DNA from: Dipteris shenzhenensis
Lineage: Eukaryota; Polypodiophyta; Polypodiopsida; Gleicheniales
DNA length: 64,000 nucleotides
Assembly (NCBI GenBank): GCA_047967505.1
Contig: CM106538.1
Strand: one strand, 5' to 3'
Both the position numbers and the translations under genes were made by a program. Shown piece after piece: positions 44,310 to 54,259 of the stretch; within the stretch, counting starts at the first letter, position 1, and every line of letters starts with the position of its first letter. The notes under the pieces were generated by a model. That model worked only from the letters and a program-made list of their open reading frames with translations, was not told the DNA's origin and did not search any database.

Positions 44310-44985
44310 CTTGTTGAGGGCAAGTATCTAAGGGAGGACCATACATTTGAGGTGGAGGCGGTGGATACATCCCTGATGAGGGGTGGGGGTATACCCCTGA
44401 GTTAGACCCCCCAGGTTGTTGTTGCAGGAATGGAGGGGGATGCGGAGGGACAATCGTCTTCTTTGAAGCGGGGTCAGACTGAACTTTGTCAAACTTTTGA
44501 GCAATCTCATGTGCTAGCACCATAGTTTCGGGATTCTCCCATTTAAGCTTGAGGCGAAATTCATCACTCGCTCCTGCTACAAGGTAGCCCAGCACATGCT
44601 GAGTCATTCCAGCTCGAAACCCGGCATTGTCATCCTGTGTGGCAATCAAACGGTCCAGGAGCACGGCCGCTCGATCCACATATCGACACGCCGTCTCACC
44701 TTCTGACTGCTTCAAATTTGCCACCTGCAGGTACACATTCTCCGGCTCCTCTTCTTTGCCGAAATACTCAATCATTGCTGCTGTCAACCTTGGCCAGCTT
44801 TGGCGAACATCTTCGGCTTGCTTCTCATACCACACTTGAGCCAAACCTTCTAGAAATGTGGGAAGAACCAATAGCCATCTGTCTTCAGTAAGAAAGTTGA
44901 GAGAAACACAACGGCGCTTGAAAGCCACAAGATACTCATTTGGATTTTCTTCTACCCGTCCACAAAACACGGGAATGTCAGCCAT
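44185..44985 (-). CDS. Tat-like gag
   Basis: Starts with ATG at 44985 (MADIPVFCGRVEENPNEYLV) and runs 266 codons. Conserved gag-domain text includes FLEGLAQVWYEKQ, WPRLTAAMIEYFG and FRAGMTQHVLGYLV. A proline-rich linker (about residues 175-245) follows, then the frame ends out of phase just after a C8 run (44209-44216). With one C fewer, gag would join the pol frame and its CCHC knuckle. This may be a real one-base change, a programmed shift, or a sequencing error in a homopolymer. Gag would form the particle that packages the element RNA. Confidence 0.88.
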   Translation of the reverse strand: MADIPVFCGRVEENPNEYLVAFKRRCVSLNFLTEDRWLLVLPTFLEGLAQVWYEKQAEDVRQSWPRLTAAMIEYFGKEEEPENVYLQVANLKQSEGETACRYVDRAAVLLDRLIATQDDNAGFRAGMTQHVLGYLVAGASDEFRLKLKWENPETMVLAHEIAQKFDKVQSDPASKKTIVPPHPPPFLQQQPGGSNSGVYPHPSSGMYPPPPPQMYGPPLDTCPQQGGYPHPPPRRFPQPRPRAPLLSTPVAPPTKDAPPCNRTWSQ

Positions 44986-45342
44986 GCTTGGAAGATGGAA
45001 AAGAGGGGCTTATCTATGGACGGACAATAGTAAGAGGAAGCTTGAACTGAAAATCGGGCGAAGATACATCCAAAAAGCACACATAGGCAGGGTAAGGTGT
45101 GACTGGTGTAGTGTGAAATATTACACGAGAAGAATCTTCAGCATAGAATAGCACATAGACAATCTTAAAAGGACCAATCCTCATGATATCACTTTGATCA
45201 TTACACGCGAGGGTTAGAGGTGCGGCGTCGCATGAGGTTGTTCATCAAGGCAAACAAGAATGCCATGACAAATGTCAACAGTTGGAGAGCTTGCACATCA
45301 CCTTCAGCTTCTTCCAGTTCTTGTAGTCGCCATTCTATTTCC

Positions 45343-45588
45343 TCAAGGGGTGTGCGGTCTGGCATTCTTCTTTTGAGCAATGTCCTTGAGAACCCTCCTG
45401 ATGGTCTGCCGAAGTCGGTGAACTCGTATCAAGTAGGCCCAACACTTAGTTTCATGATGACCACAACCTTTGCATTCCTTACAAACAATCACCCTCCTTC
45501 GTGGCTTGCGGCCTTGTTGGGGTGGCGCTTCCACTCGCGTCATGCGTGTTGGAAATACAAGCTTCACGTGCCAAGAAATCAGCAACAA
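45343..45588 (-). pseudogene. CCHC zinc-knuckle frame after the leader RNase H
   Basis: In the frame next to the leader RNase H, CKECKGCGHHETKC fits C-X2-C-X4-H-X4-C, preceded by a basic stretch (GRKPRRRVIV) and followed by a helix-like tail rich in Arg. It overlaps the end of the RNase H frame by about 110 bp, so one shift would fuse RNase H to the knuckle, as in a nucleic-acid-binding protein. Confidence 0.5.
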
Positions 45589-45973
45589 GATTTCGAGCTC
45601 GAGGGATATGCTGAATTTTTACCTCTTCAAACTGGTTGCAAAGTTCCAAGGCCTGTTGATGTCGTAGAACCAAGCCTTTGCTCCGCACCTTCCATCTTCC
45701 ACTAACTTGTTCACACACTAGTTGAGAATCTCCTTGCACCTCCAATTGCTTGGCCTGATGTTCTTGTGCCTTTTGTAACCCAAAAATGAGCGCCAAGTAC
45801 TCAGCTTGATTGCAAGTACTTGCGGGCGAAGACTTGCTGTAACAAAACTCCTCACCACCCGGTGAAGTGAGCTTCACACCCACGCCAGCCGCCTTGGTCG
45901 AAGGTTTGTAAGCTCCATCAAATTGAAGAATCCAAGATGTCATCACACCAAGACGAGAATTTGGACATCCCAA
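45479..45973 (-). CDS. Leader RNase H domain (second RNase H of the element)
   Basis: About 164 codons. The fold motifs are in order: LQFDGAYKPSTKAAGVGV (D19), NQAEYLALIFGLQKAQ (E58), LEVQGDSQLVCEQV (D82) and IPRARNLVADFLAREA (D132, with H122 before it). All four catalytic acids and the helper His are present, of the RVT_3/archaeal-type class. RNase H removes the RNA strand of RNA-DNA hybrids. It lies between the PBS and gag, upstream of gag, whereas published dual-RNase H Tat elements carry the extra domain within pol. It could restore the activity that the RT-linked RNase H seems to have lost, or be a captured host domain. Confidence 0.85.
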   Translation of the reverse strand: MGCPNSRLGVMTSWILQFDGAYKPSTKAAGVGVKLTSPGGEEFCYSKSSPASTCNQAEYLALIFGLQKAQEHQAKQLEVQGDSQLVCEQVSGRWKVRSKGLVLRHQQALELCNQFEEVKIQHIPRARNLVADFLAREACISNTHDASGSATPTRPQATKEGDCL

Positions 45974-46019
45974 GTTTCTCGGTAATCCAAAATAGGTAGG
46001 AGGAGAGGGTGGGGAGAAT

Positions 46020-46690
46020 TCAACACTTAAGCCAAACGTTCAGCACCAAATAAACTTGCAATTCTTTGTTCATAGTTTATCTTAAGCCCAAAAAGAATTA
46101 CAATTTGAAGCTCGAAATGAGGCACAAAAGGCTGATTAGGTACAAATGGATTCCTTGGCCGAAACATTACCAACCATAGCCAAGCCCTAGAAACCTTTGT
46201 AATGAGATTGTGAATAAACCATTCAGGACGAGCTTTTCCACAGGAATCAACAAGCAGATGCGCCAAATCTCCCCCCAAGCTTGGGGAGCATCCCACCCTT
46301 CGAAGAAGGAAACCGTTTTGATTACCTCTAAAGCAGCAAGTAGTTCGATCACCGCACAATGAGTAGAAGTAAAGTCAAAATCCTCCCAGCGTATCAGTAG
46401 TTCGTCACCTTGAATTATCCACGGTGTGTCATTCCACCCGTCATCACCATCAATAATGCACTGGGACAATTAGCCTGGACAATTAGCCGTTGAAGGTCGA
46501 CATGAAGATCAAGGAAGACATCTCGTGCATTGGTAGCCGTAAGGTGCGGAGGAACAGGCACCAATTCCTTAAACGCGTCGAGAAGTGACATAAATGTCCA
46601 CTCTTCTCGTGAGGCGTGCGTCCGTGAAGTGGGCTTGGAGAAGTTCTGAATTGGCGATCTAGCAAGAGAAGTGGATAGAGAACATAAAAT
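46020..46690 (-). pseudogene. Leader reading frame of unknown function (ORF1-like)
   Basis: Three minus-strand frames follow one another: EEWTFMSLLDAFKELVPVPP (about 46640-46500), then DDGWNDTPWIIQGDELLIRW (46469-46167), then FVPNQPFVPHFELQIVILFG (to 46027). Together they suggest one protein of about 200 residues broken by two shifts, just upstream of the leader RNase H. I recognise no domain. Ogre-type Tat elements carry an unknown ORF1 at this place, which is a positional comparison only. Confidence 0.4.
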
Positions 46691-46859
46691 GAAATATTTT
46701 TGCTTTTTACAACAAGAGCAAACTCCTTATGGTTAGAGAGTTACAGCTCCCGCGATTTCAATATATGAACAAAAATCATTACATTTTTACCACTTCCAAC
46801 TTGTTGGCCCAATGATAAGACTTTCTTTTGTGAAGGGGGAGGTCTTGGGTTCCAATCCT

Positions 46860-46945
46860 ACTCTTTAATAAAAAGAGAGGAGAGGAGAGGAGAAGGAGAA
46901 GAGAAAGAGAAAGAGAAAGAGAAGAAGAGAAGAGATAGGGGGGGC
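46860..46945. repeat. GA-rich low-complexity tract
   Basis: AGAGAGGAGAGGAGAGG and AAAGAGAAAGAG units in the leader of the Tat-like element. Confidence 0.85.
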
Positions 46946-46969
46946 GCGGGATCTGCTGTTACTCTTTTG

Positions 46970-47176
46970 CAGCGCGACCAGAGCAGTCCAGAAAACAGTC
47001 CGCGACCAGAGAACTGTCGCGCAGAAAACAGTCCGCGACCAGAGAACTGTCGCACAGAAAACAGTCCGCGACCAGAGAACTGTCGCACAGAAAACTGTCC
47101 GCAACCAGAAGTCGCGGCAGTCCAGAGAACTGAAGCGCAGAAAACTGTCCGCAACAGTCCAGTGAACTGTCGCGCA
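46970..47176. repeat. 33-bp minisatellite in the retrotransposon leader
   Basis: The unit GCAGAAAACAGTCCGCGACC, then AGAGAACTGTCGC, recurs in at least four copies, the central ones nearly identical, with decayed copies toward 47176. It lies 100-300 bp downstream of the PBS on the minus strand. Confidence 0.85.
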
Positions 47177-47277
47177 GGAGACGCACGAATCGAATGCTTA
47201 GAAAGAGCACAGATGGTATAGTTTTGTTGATGTAACCCGTACGAATAGAAGATTCGCCACCAGCCGTGGAGATTCGT

Positions 47278-47295
47278 ATCCCAGCAGCCACACCA
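47278..47295 (-). other. Primer-binding site of the Tat-like element
   Basis: TGGTGTGGCTGCTGGGAT on the minus strand begins within a few bases of the 5' LTR end. TGG matches a tRNA CCA end. It is not the initiator-Met type and resembles the layout of the Asp/Arg-type sites of Tat elements, but I cannot name the tRNA. Confidence 0.65.
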
Positions 47296-47297
47296 AA

Positions 47298-48290
47298 ACT
47301 TTTAACCGGAAATGTAATCGAGACCAGAGGCTATAGACTCAGTATGGCGACGCTCAAAGGCAATAGAGAAGAGGAGAGCATGAGGGCGAAGGGATGACAT
47401 AGGGGTGAAAAAGGAATTAGAAGGGGAGGGAAGGAAAAGGGAGACTATGACACAAGGGGAAAGGGAGAGGGGGAAGAGAAGCATGAACATGATAGGAGGA
47501 GGAATGTTGAGATGTAGACATCAAGGGAAGTGATCCATACTTTATTGGAAAGAAGGGATGAGAGGGAAATATCAAAATACTAGCTAGGTGGCTTTACAAA
47601 AATGAGCGTGTCTCATCAAGGAATAGCCCCTTCCTTTTATAGCCAAAAGAGGGGGTCTCTCCACATTAATGTCTCCTCCCACATGCATGGTGTGTGTGGA
47701 AAAGTCTCCCATGTGGGCTAGGTGGGTACGCACTCTCAATTGTGTGCGACAACCCTTTGCCTCAATTTTCCACATAAATCAAGCCCCATATCTCAAGTCT
47801 ATGATACTCCCTTGGTCTCTTTCCAATTTTATAATAGGTTCAAACCTCTAGGAGGACAAGTGGAGGGTTGGCACAAGGAATCTTGCCACCTCATCCTACT
47901 TTCCCCATTATTTAACTAGCTCTCTTTGTCCTTCTATACCTCCCCCACATGGGCCTATCCCATATGGAGGGAATAACTCAATATAATAGCCATCTCCACC
48001 CATTTTATATTGCTTCTCCCATGGACTTTGAGCCATATCTCACTTAATGCATCCTAGGTGGAGGGGTGGCACATGGAGGAGCCATGCCACCTTGCATTTT
48101 ATAATATTACTATCATGGATTATGTACAACACACCTTATGGGTCCTCTTACATGGAAGGGTGGCACATGGTCATGCCTTGCCACCTCAACCTTGGGCCCT
48201 ATGCACACCATATTTGATTATACTATTGCCACATATACAAACACACATACATATTAATGCCTTTTTCCTTAGACAATTTTATCCATAACA
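47298..48290 (-). repeat. 5' LTR of the Tat-like element
   Basis: 993 bp, identical to the 3' LTR except for four substitutions that I could find by reading both through. It should contain the element promoter. Confidence 0.92.
47634..47642 (-). promoter_or_regulatory. Putative TATA box in the 5' LTR
   Basis: CTATAAAAG on the minus strand, about 340 bp before the LTR end; transcription would start about 30 bp further along. Confidence 0.5.
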
Positions 48291-51165
48291 CCACCTAAGT
48301 CAAGGTAGGGGCTTTGAAACCAACTATAAAAAGAAGAGAGATGCAATCATTATGCACATTTTAAGGCACGGATTAAACCACAAGATCCAAAGTCTCCCAA
48401 GCCCAATATACCAAGGGACGAGAGGGGACATAAGGAGGGACGTTGAACCATGAGCTCTTGATGAGCACTTCCCTGCACTCACTGGTGGCTCGAGTAAGCA
48501 CGCTGGCCAGTCTGAACCACTCGTACGCCTCTTGTCAGGGCTGCAGCCTCCCTTATTTCAGCACTGCATCGCCATCCTAGCAGATCTGTTTGAGGGCCTA
48601 CTAACATAGCAATATAATGCCCAAGCATTGTGAATCGCTGGAAAACTTTGATATTCCATGCAATTGGATGAAACAGCCTGCAATTGATCTTCCATGCAAT
48701 TGGATGAAACAGCCTGCAACATTCTTGCAGGCCTCTTAATGTTGAAGCCCCCATGGGGGCCCATTTCTTCAATGCTAGCTTGAGCACTAAATTGTTGAAC
48801 CTCCACCATTGGCAGCAACGTGGGGAGCTCTTCTAAAGTAGCTAGTAAACATGAGGAAAAAATATCAAAGCGTAAAAAGTTCGGAGACAATCAAGCTTAA
48901 TTGTTCATAATCACGAGCCATCCACTCTAGAAAGCTTCGGCCTAAAACCTACTTGCGAAAAGTAGCAACTATTTTATTCATTTTCCACTTGTCTAATGTT
49001 TTGTGGCTATGTGTTTTAAAGACTTTTACTCTTGCCCAACCATTTTAAGCTTTCAACATGGAGGCCTTGCCATTTTCCAGCTTTTTAAGATCCATCTTGA
49101 TACCACATTTGTAATAACCTCATCTAAGACTCCTCTTTGATTTTTGCATCCTCACTATCATATCCTTGACTCTATTGTCCCATTCCTAACTATCCTTACA
49201 GGTAATCTTCATGAGAAATCTCAAGAATTTCTCTAAAGCTTATGAAATCGATCATGTTATTCTCTCTTGAGAAAATTAACCTTTTTTGTCCTTATCAACC
49301 TTTTCCCATAGCTATTTTGTTCATAGCTACTATTATTTTCGACATTTCCCTTGCATTATGACATTCCCTATGACATCATGCATTGCATGGCCATTCCCTA
49401 TTACACCATGCATTACATGGCCATTCCCTATTACACTGGCCATTCCCTTACTTCTTTGGCTTTCAAAGAGGCATTTATGAGTTGTTTCTTCCATTATCTT
49501 TGTAAACTCACTGCTCATTGTTGGGTTTGTTGGACAGCTTACCCTCCATTCACTTGGAGCTCGAGACATTTTCTTGTTGCTATCTATACGCATGAGATTT
49601 GTTGCAGTCCATCTTCAATAATGTGGCGACTTTGCATTCCCCACTATCCCACTTTGAGAATTTCATCTAATGAAGCGTTAGCATAATTATGATTATGCTG
49701 GACCCTTTTCATAGCCCTCTCTATTCATGCATATCCTAGCTCTATCTCTTACTTGCATATGGACACCACAAAGGGTTAGAATGTTCTTGATGTCTTCCTT
49801 TGACCACATAGCACTATCAAACAAACGAGGGAGATGTAGCAAGGTAGTACCTCTACAATATCTCTATGATTTGTTTCGGACAATTTGTAGTCTCCTATTG
49901 GACATCTAGATTTCGCAACTATCCTTTACAAATCCAATCAAACTATTCTCGACACGTGTGAAGGCCCCACAAGGAGCAAGGAAATATAGGTCACCCATAT
50001 CCATGTGTGCCCTTGTCCCAACCTTGAGCTACACCTTCATTCACATGGATGTTTTAGGGGTCCCTTGTCCAAAAAAGGAGCATCATCAAACACTGGGTGA
50101 GGTCCTTGAAACAAGCAATCTAATATCTCAAACCTAACACAATTTTTAAAAACAAGAAAAATTTGTGCTTATCAATAACGTAAACATTTGTGTTTATGTT
50201 GCATTGACCAAAAGGTGAGCTATAGAAAAGAATCCCAAGATCACAAAAGTTCATGTTCATTTGTAAACTTCCAATTGCCTTTAACTTCAACATTAGCATC
50301 TAAAGCTTTCACTAACTCTTTAGCTTGCTACATCATCAAGTTGATTTAGGCCAAGGAGGATGCTAAAGACCCATTTCAACAGCACACATATTTATTACGA
50401 AGATAAACTTCTCAACAATGTGCTAGAGGATAGTTTCCATCTCGCCCATCTTCAATTCACCCTAACTTATGCTTAGTTCCATAGGGCAAGGTGCTACTCT
50501 ACACAACCATATGTTGACCCTCTTCGACTTCATTTCATTTGTCATCTAAATAACTCTATTCACATTGGAATGAGCTTCAGTTTATTACGCATCACCCTTA
50601 TGAAAATATATTTGGCATGCTTGAGTGTGAAACAACTCCCAATAACCAAGATGGCCCACGGTGTGTGAGTTCTAAGAAAACTTTGAGAATGGAATATGTA
50701 TCCATGGCGGCACCAAGCTCGAAGCAAGCCTTTCCTTGTGTATGTCTCGAATTGGAAATTATGCTACTCCTTGCGGATTCGACCTCCTTACTACTCTTTC
50801 AATCCTTTACCTACTACAAGCACTTTTCTTTCATAGGCCTACACAACCAAATGCTGCATGTACTACTTGAACCTACTTTGGGTTCCGATTACTTTGATCT
50901 AGTGGGTTTCTTACATATGCAACTTCAAAGCCATTCCAATAGACTGCTAACAAGAACCCAACCCCTTTCCCCTAGAACACCACAAAAAAGGAGTCCTCTT
51001 TTCTTTCTTTCTTTTTGTTGTATGTTTTGGTTGCTTTAAATAATAATAATAATAATATAATAAAGACGGGGCGGAGGGAGTATAGGTAGGAAAGATGCGT
51101 TTGCACCCTCTAAAAATATGCAAATGTTGCAATCTTGGATTGGCCAAAACAATGTTCAAGATCAA
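48291..51165. other. Intergenic DNA, nothing recognised
   Basis: Both strands were read without finding a protein family. Open frames at 48479-48890, 49333-49686 and 50617-51039 carry no known motif. A short (TAA)n run occurs near 51042-51058. Confidence 0.35.
48654..48719. repeat. Tandem duplication, 36-bp period
   Basis: TTCCATGCAATTGGATGAAA then CAGCCTGCAA is present twice with a six-base spacer. Confidence 0.85.
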
Positions 51166-51169
51166 AATA

Positions 51170-52400
51170 GAATGGCATATATATATAGATGAATCCGAGA
51201 ACAAGCCCAAAATCATCCTCTAATAACACAACACAGTGTGCGGTTCAATCCCATGACAGTCACTCACAAGATTGAAAACCATAAACTCCATCATGCATAG
51301 TAAGGACTAGCTAACGGTGGGTGTAGACCATAGTATAAATATAGACCCTCACATACAAATCCACACATCCACATACTTGGGTCTTCATACTGGGTTTCTA
51401 TCAGCACTCCGAAGTTGAAGGGAAAACTCAGCCATGACAAAGGCTAGCACTAAAGGAGAAGGCTAATCAAAAAGCAGTCCATATTCTCTTCATTCAAGCT
51501 ACAATTGCTTGTGAAGACTATACAATTCATTTTAGTCTCTCCCAAACGAGCACTCAAAGCAAAAAATGCTTAGATAATCTAGCCGATAGGGCAACGCACC
51601 ACTTGAGATAGATAGAATTCATCGCAATATCAGCAAGCCGCAAACGTGGACAAAAACTTCACGAGGTGGTTGCATGTCCGCTAATATGGGGAGAACATAT
51701 ATCTAGATGAATTCGGGAACATGCCTAAACTTATCCCCTAACAACACAACACATAGTGCAATTTCGATCTGACGATAATCACTCACAAGATTAAAACCAT
51801 AAACTCCATCACGCATGGCAAGGACTAACACTAGGTGTAGACCATAGTACAAATATATGCTCTCACACATACAACTAACACATACTTGTGCATCCATTTA
51901 AACCAAAGCCTCCGTATTGAGTTTTCACAATATCAGCAAGCCGCAACGTGGATGAAAACTTCACAAGGTGAAAAGATGCATATCTGCTAATATAGCGAGA
52001 ACATATATCTAGATGAATCTCGAAACATGCCAAACTCATCCTCTAACACACATAGTGCAGTTTCAATCTCATGATAGTCACTTGACGTCATCACCGACGT
52101 CATCAGCACCCAACACTGGGTGTAGACCATAGTAAAAATATATACTCTCACACATACAAATCCACACATCTACACATACTTGAGCATCCGCTTATACAAA
52201 GACCTTCATACTGAGTTTCTCTCATCGCTTTAGAGGTGAAGGGAAGCCTCAGTTGTGATAAAGGCTAGCACTAAAGGAGAAAGCTAATAAAAAAGCTGAC
52301 CATATTCTCTTTATTCAAGCTACAATTGCTTGTGAAGACTAATGGTCTCTCCCAAATGAGCAGTCAAAACAAAAAATTCTTGAATACATGGCATATCAAT
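51170..52400. repeat. Array of three imperfect 300-500 bp repeats
   Basis: Copies begin near 51176, 51698 and 52001 with ACATATATCTAGATGAAT or close variants, then share CACTCACAAGATT, AACTCCATCA, GTGTAGACCATAGTA and CTCACACATACAA. The first and third also share a downstream block (AAAGGCTAGCACTAAAGGAG, CAAGCTACAATTGCTTGTGA). Identity is about 75-85 percent by eye. No coding potential was recognised. Confidence 0.75.
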
Positions 52401-53295
52401 CTACAAATCTTTGATGTCGCATTTTTATGACAAGCTACCAACTCATCATGTATAGCAAAGAAACTTCAATGGCATCCATACCAACTTCCAATGTAAGTCC
52501 CTACATACATGTGGGCATACTTATCCATCCTATGTATTTGATCTCTAGTCTCAAGGCAATTATCTCCATAGAAGTCAACATGGAATCTAGACCATACACT
52601 GCAAAGGTCTAGATGGAGAGCCGGTAGTAACCATAGGTTTACTACATTAAGCCATCCCTGAGCCTAAGACCTAGAGAATCCTTAGCAAGCCCATATGGAG
52701 GTAAGAGCCTTCATTCCACACCACAACCCCTCATCTCAAAGGATGACCATCTGAGATCCCAATGCTTTGAGGCCTATCATCATCTCCACACTTTAGGCAA
52801 ATCCTTGCCTAAGAGTGCCTCACAATGATCCTTGCTTATATTGACAAAGTAGGATCAGCTATAAACCCTTTATACTATGACAAAATAGCAATGCCCAATC
52901 CTCAAGGCCTCAATACATGCTAGATCTGGTCTCAAGCATCAATTATTTCTAGTCTCTAGTGAGAGTGTGTGATCAAATCCCGTATCATTACACATCTTAG
53001 CCCCACATGGCCCCAACCATAGGTTATTCCAACCTTAAGTTAGGCCATGGTTAGCATGTTGGACGTGTAACATCCTCAAAGACAAAAGTGTAGATCTCTC
53101 TGTGTAAACATAGGCTCAAATACATGCACACATGTCCACATACTCTACATACCAACTTCCAAGCTCAAGCACACAACATGATGAAGACTAACACCTTGGA
53201 ACAAGGCCTATCGTATTTTATTACTGCACAGGATGACTCATATCATCGGAACCATAGGATTTCATTGTTGGTTTACATATTTTTCTATCACAAAA
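52400..53295. other. Intergenic DNA, nothing recognised
   Basis: No domain or RNA gene seen before the LINE poly(A) end at 53296. Confidence 0.35.
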
Positions 53296-53299
53296 TTTT

Positions 53300-54030
53300 T
53301 TTTTCACAAGAAAATTACTTCATTAAGTATGAATGAAGACCGCGAGAGCCAACTCAAATGCGGGAGTACATCATGCGATGCATGAGGAAAAAACAGCTCA
53401 AAGTGAGCTAATAAAAAACCAAGGCGGAGGCTCAAAATGCCATCTCAACCCTGAAGGAAACTCAGAGAAGAAAGGAGATCCCCTCCAAACTCTGAAAAAA
53501 GTAACTCTCCTGGCAGTGGCTGCTCTGTGGAGGATCCCTGCATGCTCGCACAAATGGCCATCAAAGTGTGTACTGTGTTAGTCCAAATACTGGCCATAGT
53601 CTGGGAAGGGTAAACCTGGATACCCTCCATCGCCTCTAGACACCTGGCTCTCCAAATATGCCAAGCTACAATGCTAGCCAAAATCTCCCAAGACGTGTCT
53701 ACTGAGGCATGAGCAGCTCTGAAAGGAGTGAGGGGAATATCTTGGAGGGAACAAGACTCCACTGAGTGTCACCGTACAATGAAAGTTGGATCTGGATCAA
53801 ATCCCTCGAAAAACACCTATGGGCCAGTAAGAGATAACCAAGCCACTTAAACCCAGGTCATATAGAAAGGTGTTGTATGAAAGATGCTGAAAATCCTAGA
53901 GACACCTTTCCAGATCGTCCTCGCCTGTCTGCACTCCCAAAGGCAATGTTGTACTAACTCAACTGCCATGTGACAACGAGGACAAGTAGGGTCAACCCCG
54001 AACCTGGATCTCCACAAGTTCACTGCAATC
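53300..54030 (-). pseudogene. LINE ORF2 C-terminal zinc finger and tail
   Basis: Minus-strand text FFWLSIHGGIAVNLWRSRFG, then DPTCPRCHMAVELVQHCLWE and CRQARTIWKG (54030-53890) is the zf-RVT domain of plant LINEs. The tail includes ILASIVAWHIWRARCLEAME (53740-53620). One shift and a few stops lie between them. Confidence 0.8.
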
Positions 54031-54259
54031 CCTCCATGAATAGAAAGCCAAAAGAAAAGAGTGATCTTTCTATTCCTGAGGGATTTCCAGAGCCAACACC
54101 AAAGTTCTTTCGCACAGCTGCGAAAATCTAAAAACTATCCCAATGTGGCACTCTGAGGGGCCTCCAATCTCTACTACTGAGCTGAAACCTCCGGGCATTT
54201 CTAACTGTGTAGCAAAAGAAGGGAAAGCTCTTCTCTCGGTGCCCCTCATCAATCCATTC

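Larger units (their letters stand above)
39312..48290 (-). mobile_element. Young Tat-like Ty3 retrotransposon with a leader RNase H
   Basis: An 8,979-bp element in minus orientation. Order: 5' LTR (47298-48290), PBS (about 47278-47295), leader with a minisatellite, unknown reading frames and an RNase H, gag, protease-RT-RNase H-integrase, polypurine tract, 3' LTR (39312-40304). Both LTRs are 993 bp and differ at four positions, so insertion was recent. Coding is nearly intact: the visible breaks are one TAG between RT and RNase H, a C8 tract at the gag-pol join, and shifts in the leader. CCAC flanks both ends (left CCAC before TTTTAACC, right CCAC after AACA), a possible 4-bp part of the target duplication. 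FLDDF at the RT active site and no chromodomain fit the Tat side of Ty3. Confidence 0.88.

Noticed and set aside
40293-44985. Plus-strand open frames opposite Tat-like gag and pol
   Set aside because: They are antisense shadows of strongly supported minus-strand domains.
46865-47154. Repeated Arg-Thr-Val-Phe-Cys open frames on the minus strand
   Set aside because: They translate the 33-bp minisatellite in several frames and have no sign of selection.
39308-48295. Clean 5-bp target-site duplication for the Tat-like element
   Set aside because: Only CCAC can be matched at both flanks and the LTR end does not show a standard CA, so the exact boundary stays uncertain.
51170-52400. CRISPR-like array
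   Set aside because: Repeat units are hundreds of bases long and degenerate, without regular short spacers; the organism is a plant.
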